23,761 nucleotides of DNA, taken from IMG/VR virus record IMGVR_UViG_3300028275_000060, positions 1-23,761 of that record. One strand, 5' to 3'. This document shows, in pieces, positions 6,520-14,293 of the stretch. Each line of letters opens with the position of its first letter. Position 1 is the stretch's first letter. Under the pieces are notes generated by a model. The model was not told where the DNA came from and did not search any database. It saw only the letters and a program-made list of their open reading frames with translations. Both the position numbers and the translations under genes were made by a program. The stretch comes from a virus.

Positions 6520-8661
6520 ATGAGCGATAAAAAAGACTTATTCGTTACTTGGGAAGAAAATAACTTAGAATCTAAAGAAAAAGCCATTGCTAAGAGCAAT
6601 AATAATGGCCAAGCAGTTAAGAAGACTGTTGGTACAAGTAGTTATAAAAACATTGAATCTCCAAACATTTCTGTTCGTGAAGGCTTTGATCGTAGGGATT
6701 ACGACTTTTTTAGGCCAAATGAACAAATACCAGTCCGTGATAAAGAAATAATGACGGCCTGTATGCAAGCTTATGAAAGAATAGGCATTGTTCGCAATAC
6801 TGTAGATATGATGAGCGAATTTGCTTGCCAAGGAATTGACTTGGTTCACCCAAACCAAAAAATAGAAAAGTTTTATAAAGAGTGGTTCAAGAAAATTAGA
6901 GGTAAAGAAAGAACTGAAAGAATACTAAATCTTTTATATCGTGCAGGAAATGTAATTATTAAAAGAGCAAACGCCATATTAAAACCAGAAGAAATAGACA
7001 TTATCCAAAAGGGTATGGCAGCTGAAACAAAAAAGAATTTTATTAAAAAACCAAAACAGTCACAAGTTCCTTGGGAATATACTATATATAATCCAACAAC
7101 AATAGAGGTTTATGGCGAAGAAGTAGCTCCATTTATTGGCCCAAAAGCTTTTAGATTTGGCGTTAGATTAACAGAAAGTTTTTCTAGAAAAATAAAAAAT
7201 CCAAAATCCGATATAGAAAAAGAAATTGTAAAATCATTACCTAGTGAAATGGATGATTATGCAGTTCGTGGCGGATTTTTAATTCCGTTAGATGTAAATA
7301 AAACTGTAGCTTTATACTACAAGCGTGATGATTGGCAAGTATGGGCAAAGCCGATGTTATATGCTTTGCTAAAAGATTTGCAAATGTTGGAAAAAATGAA
7401 ATTAGCTGATTTAGCAGCTTTAGATGGAGCTATTAGCCATATCAGACTTTGGAAGCTTGGATCGCTTGAACATCGTATTTTGCCAACCGAAGAAGCAATT
7501 AATCGTCTTGCTGACATGCTATTAAATAATGTCGGTGGCGGAAGCATGGATCTTATTTGGGGTCCAGAAATTGATGTTGTTGAAACTAAAACTGATTTAG
7601 TTAATTTTTTAGGCGAAGAAAAATATAAGCCTATTTTAAATTCTATTTATGCCGGACTTGGTATTCCGCCATCACTTACTGGTTTGCCAGGAGGATCTGG
7701 CTTTTCAAATAATTATATAAGTTTGAGAACTCTTATAGAAAGACTTCAATATGGCCGTGATGTAGTTGCTGAATTTTGGGAAAAAGAAGTAAAGCTTGTT
7801 CAAATGGCTATGGGATTTAAAGCACCAGCCCAAATAGTATTTGACCATCAAACTTTATCAGATGAAGCAGCAGAAAAGAGATTGTTGATTGAACTTGCCG
7901 ATAGAGATCTTATTAGTGAGGAAGCGGTTCAAGAAAGATTTAATCTTATACCAGAAATTGAAAGTGTTCGACTTAGAAGAGAAAGAGATTATAGAAAACA
8001 AGATATGCTACCTCCAAAGGCATCTCCTTTCCATAGTCCGCAGCATAAAGAAGCTGTTGAAAAAATATTTACACAACTTGGAATTTTGCCACCAGAATAT
8101 TTTGGCATAAAAGCTCCGGCATCTTCTATAGCTCCGGCGCAAAATCCAACTAATCAAAATGATGAGCAACCAAAAGGTGAATCTGGACAGGGAAGACCTC
8201 TCGGAAAAACTGATAGCTTGCCAAGAAAAAGAAAAGTGATTAAGCCAGCTATGGCATCTGATTTTATAGATAGGCTTAATTGGGCAGAGCAAACACAAAA
8301 GACTATAGCAGAAATAGTCCAGCCAGCTTATTTAAAGAGTATAAACAAGAAAACACTAAGAGATCTTTCTGTTGCACAAATAAATGAGTTTGAACATATT
8401 AAGTTTGCTCTATTATGCAAAACAGAACCAGATCAAAAAATTAGTAAGACTTTTATTTTTAATTCATTAAAAGAGAAACTTGAAATACCTACTGATGTAG
8501 AAGACTTCTTTAAAACTTGTATGGCTAAGTATTTAGAAAAAACTGGCAATTTACCAACATCAGAAATAACTAGAAAAATACAGGCTTCTGTATATGCGAT
8601 GCACACAATCGGATTACAAAAAACCGATAATATTGATAACTCTTCATCGCAGATATCATGA
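6520..8661 (+). CDS. Portal protein
   Basis: 713 residues. It follows the large terminase and has the pattern of portal proteins. The region 258-300 (KTVALYYKRDDWQVWAKPML, then a Leu-rich helix) and AAL.GAISHIRLWKLG come first. YAGLGIPPSLTG (377-388) and NNYISLRTLIERLQYGRDVV (397-416) form the core before the long channel helix. The portal is a 12-subunit ring at the capsid vertex through which DNA is pumped. After a Pro/Gln/Gly-rich linker (about 535-565) and a basic patch (SLPRKRKVIKP) there is a helical C-terminal extension to 713, probably the crown. AGGA at 6511 gives a good ribosome binding site, and the 41 bases before the start hold nothing else I can recognise. Confidence 0.88.
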   Translation: MSDKKDLFVTWEENNLESKEKAIAKSNNNGQAVKKTVGTSSYKNIESPNISVREGFDRRDYDFFRPNEQIPVRDKEIMTACMQAYERIGIVRNTVDMMSEFACQGIDLVHPNQKIEKFYKEWFKKIRGKERTERILNLLYRAGNVIIKRANAILKPEEIDIIQKGMAAETKKNFIKKPKQSQVPWEYTIYNPTTIEVYGEEVAPFIGPKAFRFGVRLTESFSRKIKNPKSDIEKEIVKSLPSEMDDYAVRGGFLIPLDVNKTVALYYKRDDWQVWAKPMLYALLKDLQMLEKMKLADLAALDGAISHIRLWKLGSLEHRILPTEEAINRLADMLLNNVGGGSMDLIWGPEIDVVETKTDLVNFLGEEKYKPILNSIYAGLGIPPSLTGLPGGSGFSNNYISLRTLIERLQYGRDVVAEFWEKEVKLVQMAMGFKAPAQIVFDHQTLSDEAAEKRLLIELADRDLISEEAVQERFNLIPEIESVRLRRERDYRKQDMLPPKASPFHSPQHKEAVEKIFTQLGILPPEYFGIKAPASSIAPAQNPTNQNDEQPKGESGQGRPLGKTDSLPRKRKVIKPAMASDFIDRLNWAEQTQKTIAEIVQPAYLKSINKKTLRDLSVAQINEFEHIKFALLCKTEPDQKISKTFIFNSLKEKLEIPTDVEDFFKTCMAKYLEKTGNLPTSEITRKIQASVYAMHTIGLQKTDNIDNSSSQIS

Positions 8662-9343
8662 ACTAATAGATAATGTTCAGCATATTTATAGATGTAGAGT
8701 TTTCTTTAAACACCATCCTATTATTTATGTTTTATGGGCAGACCCAGAGATTTCCAAAAAATGGATTTTAGATGAATTACAAAAAAATAATTTAATACAT
8801 AAAGTTATTTATAGAAATACAGTAGACAAAACAGGAAGTACAAGTTTTTATGAAAGTATTAATTTTAGAAAAGCGTTACCAATTATTTTTGATGAAAACG
8901 GAAATGACTGTTTTGTAATTGTTCATGCCACAGACACTAAAGTAAGTCCTATGGCTTATAATATTTTTGAAAAACAAATTAACCAAGGTTTTGATGCTTC
9001 TGTTTTTAAGTGGAATTCAGAAATGTTAAACGCATGGAAAACTGCTGTTTTTGCAGTTACATCTAATCAAGATGTTTGGCCACCATTAATAAATAATAAT
9101 AACCCAGATGTTTTAGAAGCTGCTTGGCCAAAAAGTTTGAATTATAATAATTTAAAAAAAGTGAAAGTTAATGGATTTTTTGATAATTTTTATTTTGATT
9201 CAAAAAATACATCTGAGTTTTTAGCTCAGTTTGCAGACAAACCTCAAATTCAAATAGATACAATTTCTTTGTGCATAAGCGGTTATGTTCCATTGTATAA
9301 AAGAATACTCAATTGGTTTGGTGTATTTCTTAAAAAGAGGTGA
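8594..9343 (+). CDS. Unknown protein, weakly glycosyltransferase-like
   Basis: 249 residues, no confident family. The opening KKPIILITLHRRYHELIDN looks like a first beta-strand and helix. PIIYVLWADPE is a second strand, and FVIVHATDTKVSP ends in an acidic T-D-T where GT-A enzymes carry DxD. This order resembles a small GT-A nucleotide-sugar transferase, but the Gly-rich and acceptor-site motifs are not evident. The C-terminus ends with aromatic and basic residues. The start overlaps the portal gene by 68 bases without a visible ribosome binding site, so expression is probably coupled. The stop lies inside the ribosome binding site of the protease gene. It sits between portal and protease, where phages usually have no extra gene. 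Confidence 0.6.
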   Translation: MRCTQSDYKKPIILITLHRRYHELIDNVQHIYRCRVFFKHHPIIYVLWADPEISKKWILDELQKNNLIHKVIYRNTVDKTGSTSFYESINFRKALPIIFDENGNDCFVIVHATDTKVSPMAYNIFEKQINQGFDASVFKWNSEMLNAWKTAVFAVTSNQDVWPPLINNNNPDVLEAAWPKSLNYNNLKKVKVNGFFDNFYFDSKNTSEFLAQFADKPQIQIDTISLCISGYVPLYKRILNWFGVFLKKR

Positions 9344-9347
9344 CACT

Positions 9348-10784
9348 ATGATTGAACCATTCAAGACAGAAATTGAAGACGGTGTTTCCGAATTTGTAAA
9401 AGCTAGTAATTCCATAGCTTTTGATATGGTAGCTTCGGAATCATCTGTTGATGAACAGCTATTTATTAATAACAAGTTTAATAAAACAATAGCTGAAATA
9501 GCAAAAGCAGAAAATAAAAACCAAGAAGACTTATTTTATTTAAAGTCTATTTTGGTAAGTACAGGCTGGAATAAGAACGATGATGTTTTTGATGCAGAGG
9601 AAATGTGGAAAGCTAGAAGTACGCCAGAAGATAAACCATTTAATCTTGAACACAATCAAGACATTATCATTGGTCACATTACTGGTTGTTATCCAGTTGA
9701 TGAAAATGGTTCGCCTATAACTTCTGATACTCCTCCAGAAAATTACAATATTGTTACATCTGCTGTAATTTATAAAGAATGGGAAAATCAAGAAAAGAAA
9801 TTGCAGATTAATGATATAATTACGCAAATCCCTAATGGCACTTGGTTTGTGTCGATGGAAGCTTTGTTTAGCAACTTTGATTATGCTATGACTGATGGTA
9901 AAAAAACCAGAATTATAGCAAGAAATGAGGCTACCTCATTTTTAACAAAGTATTTAAGATCATATGGCGGAACTGGTGTTTACGGAAATCAAAAGATAGG
10001 CCGTGTTTTAAGAAATATAATATTTTCTGGAAAGGGCTTAGTTCGTAAACCAGCCAACCCAGATAGCGTTATACTACAAACCGAAGCAAAAATAGTTGAT
10101 TTGGGGTATGAAAGTCTTGAGACTCCAGAAGTTAAGGAGAATTTTTCAATGTCTGAACAGATTGTCGAAAAGACCGAGGCAGCTGAAATGGAAAAGAAGG
10201 TTGAAGTCGCTGTTGAAAATACAGCCAAACTAGAGACTGAACTTTCTGAAGCTGTTGCCAAGGCAAATCTTATGCAGCAGGAGCTTACCAAAGCTACTGA
10301 AGAATTGCAGAAGATGAAAGAAGAGAAGAAAAAGAGTGATCGCATTGCTCTTGTTTCTGAAAAGCTTGGCATGTCCAAGGCAGAAGCAGAAGGCATTGTG
10401 TCATTCATGAACAACCTTGAAGATGAGTCATTTGCTGGCGTTATTGCCAAACAGAGTGATTATCTTTCTATGAAAATGGCTGAATATGAAGCTGCTGCTA
10501 AAAAGCTGAATGAAGAACTCATGATGCTTAAGAAAACAGCTGAAATGATGCCAAATCCAGAAATGGAAAAAGAAGAGACTTGCTCTTGTCCTAGAACTGT
10601 AATGGCAGAAGAGGACAATGCAGAAGTAGTCGCAACTGAAGAAGTTTTAGATAACGCAGAAGTTAAGGAAGAAGCTGCTTTGAATGTTCCTGCAAATGAT
10701 GCAGATCCAATTCAGACAGTCGCTTCTCAAATCGCTGCCTATCTTGGTGTTGAAACTGAAAACCTTGGCAAGAACGAAGAATAA
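9348..10784 (+). CDS. Prohead protease fused to scaffolding domain
   Basis: 478 residues from the ATG at 9348, which has AGAGGTG just upstream; an ATG at 9285 in the same frame lies inside the previous gene and is less likely. Residues 60-250 match phage prohead serine proteases of the HK97/S78 or U35 type: H102 in FNLEHNQDIIIGHITG and S169 in TWFVSMEALFSNFDY are the likely catalytic pair. Residues 268-478 are Glu/Lys/Ala-rich coiled coil with an acidic tail, as expected for a scaffold that fills the prohead and is then digested. The CSCPRT patch near 430 is unusual for a scaffold. It lies between portal and capsid genes, the normal place. Internal initiation is described in the nested entry. 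Confidence 0.85.
   Translation: MIEPFKTEIEDGVSEFVKASNSIAFDMVASESSVDEQLFINNKFNKTIAEIAKAENKNQEDLFYLKSILVSTGWNKNDDVFDAEEMWKARSTPEDKPFNLEHNQDIIIGHITGCYPVDENGSPITSDTPPENYNIVTSAVIYKEWENQEKKLQINDIITQIPNGTWFVSMEALFSNFDYAMTDGKKTRIIARNEATSFLTKYLRSYGGTGVYGNQKIGRVLRNIIFSGKGLVRKPANPDSVILQTEAKIVDLGYESLETPEVKENFSMSEQIVEKTEAAEMEKKVEVAVENTAKLETELSEAVAKANLMQQELTKATEELQKMKEEKKKSDRIALVSEKLGMSKAEAEGIVSFMNNLEDESFAGVIAKQSDYLSMKMAEYEAAAKKLNEELMMLKKTAEMMPNPEMEKEETCSCPRTVMAEEDNAEVVATEEVLDNAEVKEEAALNVPANDADPIQTVASQIAAYLGVETENLGKNEE
10134..10139 (+). promoter_or_regulatory. Internal Shine-Dalgarno for nested scaffold
   Basis: AAGGAG, 9 bases before the in-frame ATG at 10149 within the protease-scaffold gene. It encodes the Lys-Glu of VKENFSM, so it also has a coding role. 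Its strength and spacing match the other good ribosome binding sites in the head region, which supports separate scaffold synthesis. Confidence 0.6.
10149..10784 (+). CDS. Nested scaffolding protein (internal in-frame start)
   Basis: Starting at the internal ATG (MSEQIVEKTEAAEMEKK), the last 211 residues of the protease-scaffold gene would be made as a free scaffold, as lambda gpNu3 is made inside gene C. The sequence is almost wholly helical: heptad-like Glu/Lys/Leu/Ala repeats, then a DRIALVSEKLGMSKAEAEGIV segment, another coiled coil and an acidic C-terminus (ENLGKNEE) that may contact the capsid protein. Three things support it: AAGGAG at 10134, a methionine exactly at the domain boundary, and a visible shift to more C/G-ending codons from this point that continues into the capsid gene. 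Separate expression is inferred; the scaffold character is reasonably clear. Confidence 0.6.
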   Translation: MSEQIVEKTEAAEMEKKVEVAVENTAKLETELSEAVAKANLMQQELTKATEELQKMKEEKKKSDRIALVSEKLGMSKAEAEGIVSFMNNLEDESFAGVIAKQSDYLSMKMAEYEAAAKKLNEELMMLKKTAEMMPNPEMEKEETCSCPRTVMAEEDNAEVVATEEVLDNAEVKEEAALNVPANDADPIQTVASQIAAYLGVETENLGKNEE

Positions 10785-10798
10785 GGAGAAACATTCTC

Positions 10799-11260
10799 AT
10801 GGCTCTTAAACCAGATCGCAACATTGTTGTTACCGATATTAGCAATCTTTGCAATATCGAAATTGAAAAGGGCGAAGTATTGGTATTCGGCGTTTCCGGT
10901 TCCGGTGCTTTGGCTGATGATGTAGCTACCGTAACTAGGGCATCTAATCCTTCCGGCCTTGTTCCAGCTGGTCTTTGCTTGGCAGATGTAGTGTCCATCG
11001 ACATTACTCGTCAGCATCGCAACTGGCACAAAGATGAACAGTTGGTTGGCGAAAAAGTTCCTCTTCTTACGAAGGGATGGGTTGTTACTGATAAGATCGC
11101 TTCTGGGGTTTCTCCAGCAGCTGGCGAATCCGCTTATTTGGCAGCTAATGGTTTGCTAACCGATACTCAGACCTCTGGAACTCCAAAGGTCGGTCAATTC
11201 CTTGGTGGAGTTGATTCTGATGGGTATGCAAAAGTATTCATTGACCTTCCAATCGTATAA
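10799..11260 (+). CDS. Probable capsid decoration/stabilisation protein
   Basis: 153 residues, beta-rich and Gly/Ala/Val-rich. It lies between scaffold and major capsid protein, where capsid cement or decoration genes usually lie. The segment PAGLCLADVVSIDITRQHR, then KVPLLTKGWVVTDKI, PAAGESAYLAANGL and VGQFLGGVDSDGYAKVFIDL have the strand pattern of DUF2190-type or similar small head proteins. No catalytic motif is visible. AAGGAG at 10783-10788, overlapping the previous stop, gives strong initiation, and codon use is of the high-expression type seen in the capsid gene. A different small structural role, such as a head fibre base, is possible. Confidence 0.6.
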   Translation: MALKPDRNIVVTDISNLCNIEIEKGEVLVFGVSGSGALADDVATVTRASNPSGLVPAGLCLADVVSIDITRQHRNWHKDEQLVGEKVPLLTKGWVVTDKIASGVSPAAGESAYLAANGLLTDTQTSGTPKVGQFLGGVDSDGYAKVFIDLPIV

Positions 11261-11281
11261 TAAAGAGGAGAAACTAATACC

Positions 11282-12271
11282 ATGAAGACCCCAACTCCAG
11301 AAATGGTTAAACTTGCTGAACAGGCTGGTAGCAACAATTATGAAGTTGCTGTAGCTGCTCAGAAGGAACTTGCCAAGGCTCTTACCCTTCCTTTGCGCCA
11401 AGGCGTTTTGAAGGGCGATATTCTTGGAAACATCTTTGAACAGGTTGTTTTCCAGCCAGGTACTGCTGTTGAATTCCCTCTCGATTTCCTGTCTCCAGGT
11501 TCTGAGAAGGACTTCATCGCTTACACCATTCCTTCCCAAGGTCGTATTCCAGAACGCCATGTTGAAGGCGATTATCTGACTGTACAGACCTATGAAGTTG
11601 GTGCTTCCATCGACTTCTCCCTTAAGTATCTTCGTGATGCTCGTTGGGATATTGTTGGTCGTGCAATGCAGACCCTTGAAGCTTCTTTTACCCGCAAGAA
11701 CAATAATGATGGTTGGCATGTAATCATCGCTGCTGGTAAAGGTAGGAACCTTCTTGTGACTGACAGCGTTGCTACCGCTGGTTACTTCAGCAAGAGGCTT
11801 ATTGCCTTGATGAAGACCGTGATGCGTAGGAATGCTGGTGGTAACAGCACTTCCATTAATCGTGGAAAGCTTACCGATCTGTATGTATCTCCAGAAGCTA
11901 TGGAAGATATTCGCACTTGGGATATTAACGAAGTTGATGACTTCACCCGCCGAGAAATTTTTGTTTCTCAGGAAGGTGGTTTATCTCAGGTTTTCGGCGT
12001 AAATCTTCATGAGATTGATGAACTTGGTGTTGGTCAGGAATACCAGCTTTACTACACCTCTACCTTGTCTGGCTCTCTGTCTGGCAAGAGCGAGTTGGTC
12101 GTTGGTCTTGACCTTGAGAAGCGTGACAGCTTCGTTATGCCTGTTCGTCAGGAAATCGAGATCTTTGAAGATCCTACTTTCCATCGTCAGCGTAGGATGG
12201 GTATGTACGGTTTTGGTGAACACGGTTTCGCTGTTCTCGATAACCGCCGTGTACTCTTGGGCGGTTTCTAA
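11282..12271 (+). CDS. Major capsid protein
   Basis: 329 residues. It is identified by position after protease, scaffold and decoration genes and by HK97-fold-like features: an N-terminal helical arm (EMVKLAEQAGSNNYEVAV), an E-loop region around GSEKDFIAYTIPSQGRIPER (about 74-93), a spine helix with WDIVGRAMQTLEASFTRK (about 122-139) and a C-terminal P-domain strand with GFAVLDNRRVLLGGF. LTDLYVSPEAMEDIRTWD is typical of phage major capsid proteins. Arginine codons are the clearest sign of high expression: of about 22, none is AGA, whereas AGA is dominant in the glycosyltransferase genes that follow. AGAGGAG precedes the ATG and a strong terminator follows the stop. Confidence 0.88.
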   Translation: MKTPTPEMVKLAEQAGSNNYEVAVAAQKELAKALTLPLRQGVLKGDILGNIFEQVVFQPGTAVEFPLDFLSPGSEKDFIAYTIPSQGRIPERHVEGDYLTVQTYEVGASIDFSLKYLRDARWDIVGRAMQTLEASFTRKNNNDGWHVIIAAGKGRNLLVTDSVATAGYFSKRLIALMKTVMRRNAGGNSTSINRGKLTDLYVSPEAMEDIRTWDINEVDDFTRREIFVSQEGGLSQVFGVNLHEIDELGVGQEYQLYYTSTLSGSLSGKSELVVGLDLEKRDSFVMPVRQEIEIFEDPTFHRQRRMGMYGFGEHGFAVLDNRRVLLGGF

Positions 12272-12290
12272 TAAGACCTATATAAAAATA

Positions 12291-12322
12291 AAAAGGGCAG
12301 GGCGAAAGCTCTGCCTTTTTTT
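12291..12322 (+). terminator. Rho-independent terminator after capsid gene
   Basis: An 8-bp GC-rich stem (12296-12303 with 12308-12315, one G-U pair) closed by a GAAA tetraloop, preceded by A-rich bases and followed by seven T (12316-12322). It begins about 20 bases after the capsid stop and separates the highly expressed head genes from the cassette that follows. Confidence 0.93.
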
Positions 12323-12343
12323 ATTGCATTCCCGATTTCTTCC

Positions 12344-12349
12344 TATAAT
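12344..12349 (+). promoter_or_regulatory. Candidate late promoter -10 element
   Basis: TATAAT followed by ATATTTTT, directly after the terminator and just before the AGGAGG (12358-12363) of the next gene. Only a poor -35 (TTGCAT at 12324, spacing 14) is present, so a normal sigma-70 promoter is doubtful. T4-type late promoters need only a TATAAATA-like box, and this phage encodes a late-type sigma factor. The transcript would have a leader of about 12 bases. Only one such site is clear, so no consensus can be derived. Confidence 0.4.
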
Positions 12350-12368
12350 ATATTTTTAGGAGGAAAAC

Positions 12369-13370
12369 ATGGCAGTATGTAATGCTAGATCAACAGAATT
12401 TAGAGTTGGAACAAAACCCTTAACAAATTTAGTTTGCTTTCAAAATAAATTATTTCCAAGCAATGTAAATTATACAGATTTTGTCGGAAAAGTTGTATCT
12501 CTTGAAAAAGAAAATAGAAATTCATATTTTTATAGTTTTTTAGAGCAAGCATCTTTGCTAGATTCTTACGAATACTTTATTTTTGTAGAAAATTCTCAAA
12601 AGCTATCTCCGCATGTTTATAACAATTTATCAACTTGGAAACCGTTGCTTAGATATCAAGTTGATTTGGCTGTTTTAAAAATATGTAATGGTCCAATGCC
12701 AGAAAGTAAATCATCAGAATACTCAACTACTTCATATATAGAAGAAACTACGACCGGCCCATTTTTAATCTCTTCAAGGCATTTAAAAAAGTTTATTAAA
12801 AAAGTACATGATAGAAATTCAATAATTCAAACATTAAATCAATTTTTAAAATTTTGTAATACTGTTTGTTTTTGGCCGAAAGTTAATTTAGCAACAGATA
12901 ATATAAAACTTGAACATCAATTTTTAGAATTTCCAATAGTGTTTCCTGACGGTGTTCCAAATAGAAGTTTTAATAATGACTATATAGATTTAGCCAGTTT
13001 GATAGTTAATAATAATATTATATACATTGGTTCTTCCGCAGCAGATTTGTTAATATTAGCACAAGCTGGATGTAAAGTTATTTCTTATAAACCAAAAAAT
13101 AAAATTGATTTTATAGATAATAAAATTTGGTTACAAAGATTTGGTCTTGAGGATAGAGTTACTTTTGTTGATGATAACTTTATTCCAGACAATGAAAATT
13201 ATGCGGTTGTATACTCAACTCATCAAGACATAGAAAATTCAATTAAAACAAGATACTTAGCTTATTTCCCTTTTAGCGTGTTTCTTAACAGAAGTATTTC
13301 TTTGCAAGAAGCTCAAGTTATGAATATATCATTACAAAACTACACTTCAAATATAAAGGTTAAAGTATGA
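12369..13370 (+). CDS. Putative bifunctional glycosyltransferase/methyltransferase-like protein
   Basis: 333 residues, no firm family. The N-terminal part (about 15-110) has YEYFIFVENSQKLSPHVYNN, which recalls the acidic strand and following loop of GT-A transferases. The C-terminal part (about 205-275) reads like a Rossmann SAM-binding fold: NNNIIYIGSSAADLLILAQ, GCKVISYKP, then RFGLEDRVTFVDDN, a pattern seen in FkbM-type methyltransferases. The canonical DxGxG is replaced by YIGSSAAD, so cofactor binding is uncertain. It has a perfect AGGAGG five bases before the ATG. Its stop overlaps the next start as ATGA, tying it to a glycosyltransferase and a sulfotransferase, so a role in glycan modification is a reasonable inference. 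Confidence 0.5.
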   Translation: MAVCNARSTEFRVGTKPLTNLVCFQNKLFPSNVNYTDFVGKVVSLEKENRNSYFYSFLEQASLLDSYEYFIFVENSQKLSPHVYNNLSTWKPLLRYQVDLAVLKICNGPMPESKSSEYSTTSYIEETTTGPFLISSRHLKKFIKKVHDRNSIIQTLNQFLKFCNTVCFWPKVNLATDNIKLEHQFLEFPIVFPDGVPNRSFNNDYIDLASLIVNNNIIYIGSSAADLLILAQAGCKVISYKPKNKIDFIDNKIWLQRFGLEDRVTFVDDNFIPDNENYAVVYSTHQDIENSIKTRYLAYFPFSVFLNRSISLQEAQVMNISLQNYTSNIKVKV

Positions 13371-14293
13371 TAAATAATGATGTTGCAATAATAATGTATT
13401 ATTGGAATCATTATAAAAGAAAATCCTTATTAAATAATTTTTATATATGTCATAATAATCTATCAAAATATAATGCTATAATTATACCGATAGAAATTTC
13501 TACAAATGGTAGTTTTGATTTGCCATTTCCAGGAACTATAAAATTTCAAACAGATCAGTTATTATGGCAGAAGGAAAGGGTTATTAATTATGTTTGTCAA
13601 AAATTAACGGATGATATAAAATATGTTTCTTTTATTGATGGAGATATTCTTTTTTCAGAAGAAGACTGGATAGAACAAGCAAAACAAAAAATTGATAATA
13701 AAGAAAACTTATTTATTCAACCGTTCTCTTCTGTTCATTATTTACCTAGAAATCATACTAAATACAATGGATTTTATACATTTAAACACGATTCTATTTC
13801 AAAACAAGTCGTTGTTTCTGGCGGAAAAGATGGTTATAAAAAAACGCTATTTTCAGAAGACTTTGTTTATGGAAATCCAGGTATAGCTTGGATAACCAAA
13901 AAAGAAACATTATTAAATAACCCTCTATATGATAAATGCATAGTTGGCGGAGGAGACACAATAAATATAATCAAGTGGTTAGATTTAGAAGAAACAAAAA
14001 GTATACCATTTATAAAGTATAAAAAATTTAAAAACAACTTTATTGACGATTTATTAACTTTGCCCAAAAACAATATTGATATTGATTATATAGATCAGCC
14101 GGTTTTTCATCTTAATCATGGAAATAAAATAGATAGACAATATGCATCTAGATTTGATTTATTAGATAATAATGATTTTTCATTGCAAAAAGATCTTGCT
14201 ATAGAACAGGGTATATATAGATATGTCGGAAATAGTAATTTACTAAAAGATATTAATAAATTTTTTAATGATAGAAATGAGGATTTAGAATGA
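13367..14293 (+). CDS. GT-A fold glycosyltransferase
   Basis: 308 residues. The metal/nucleotide-sugar motif is D91-G-D93 in IKYVSFIDGDILFSEEDW. Downstream, GNPGIAWITKKETLLNNPLYD (about 169-189) followed by GGGDTIN (194-200) matches the acceptor/catalytic region of GT2- and GT7-like enzymes. FHLNHG (247-252) supplies the His often found near the C-terminal metal ligand, and DRQYASR follows it. Together these define an inverting-type GT-A transferase; the sugar and acceptor cannot be read. Codons are very AT-rich with almost exclusive AGA arginine, unlike the capsid gene. Both ends overlap neighbouring genes by ATGA, so the three-gene cassette is probably translated as one unit. Confidence 0.75.
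   Translation: MINNDVAIIMYYWNHYKRKSLLNNFYICHNNLSKYNAIIIPIEISTNGSFDLPFPGTIKFQTDQLLWQKERVINYVCQKLTDDIKYVSFIDGDILFSEEDWIEQAKQKIDNKENLFIQPFSSVHYLPRNHTKYNGFYTFKHDSISKQVVVSGGKDGYKKTLFSEDFVYGNPGIAWITKKETLLNNPLYDKCIVGGGDTINIIKWLDLEETKSIPFIKYKKFKNNFIDDLLTLPKNNIDIDYIDQPVFHLNHGNKIDRQYASRFDLLDNNDFSLQKDLAIEQGIYRYVGNSNLLKDINKFFNDRNEDLE

Noticed and set aside
9989-10450. 153-codon Ser/Phe-rich minus-strand frame opposite the scaffold
   Set aside because: Antisense of Glu/Lys-rich coiled coil produces Ser/Phe/Leu-rich frames routinely; nothing supports expression.
11156-11719. 187-codon minus-strand frame opposite the capsid gene
   Set aside because: It lies wholly opposite a clear capsid gene with strong codon bias, and has no ribosome binding site or recognisable domain.
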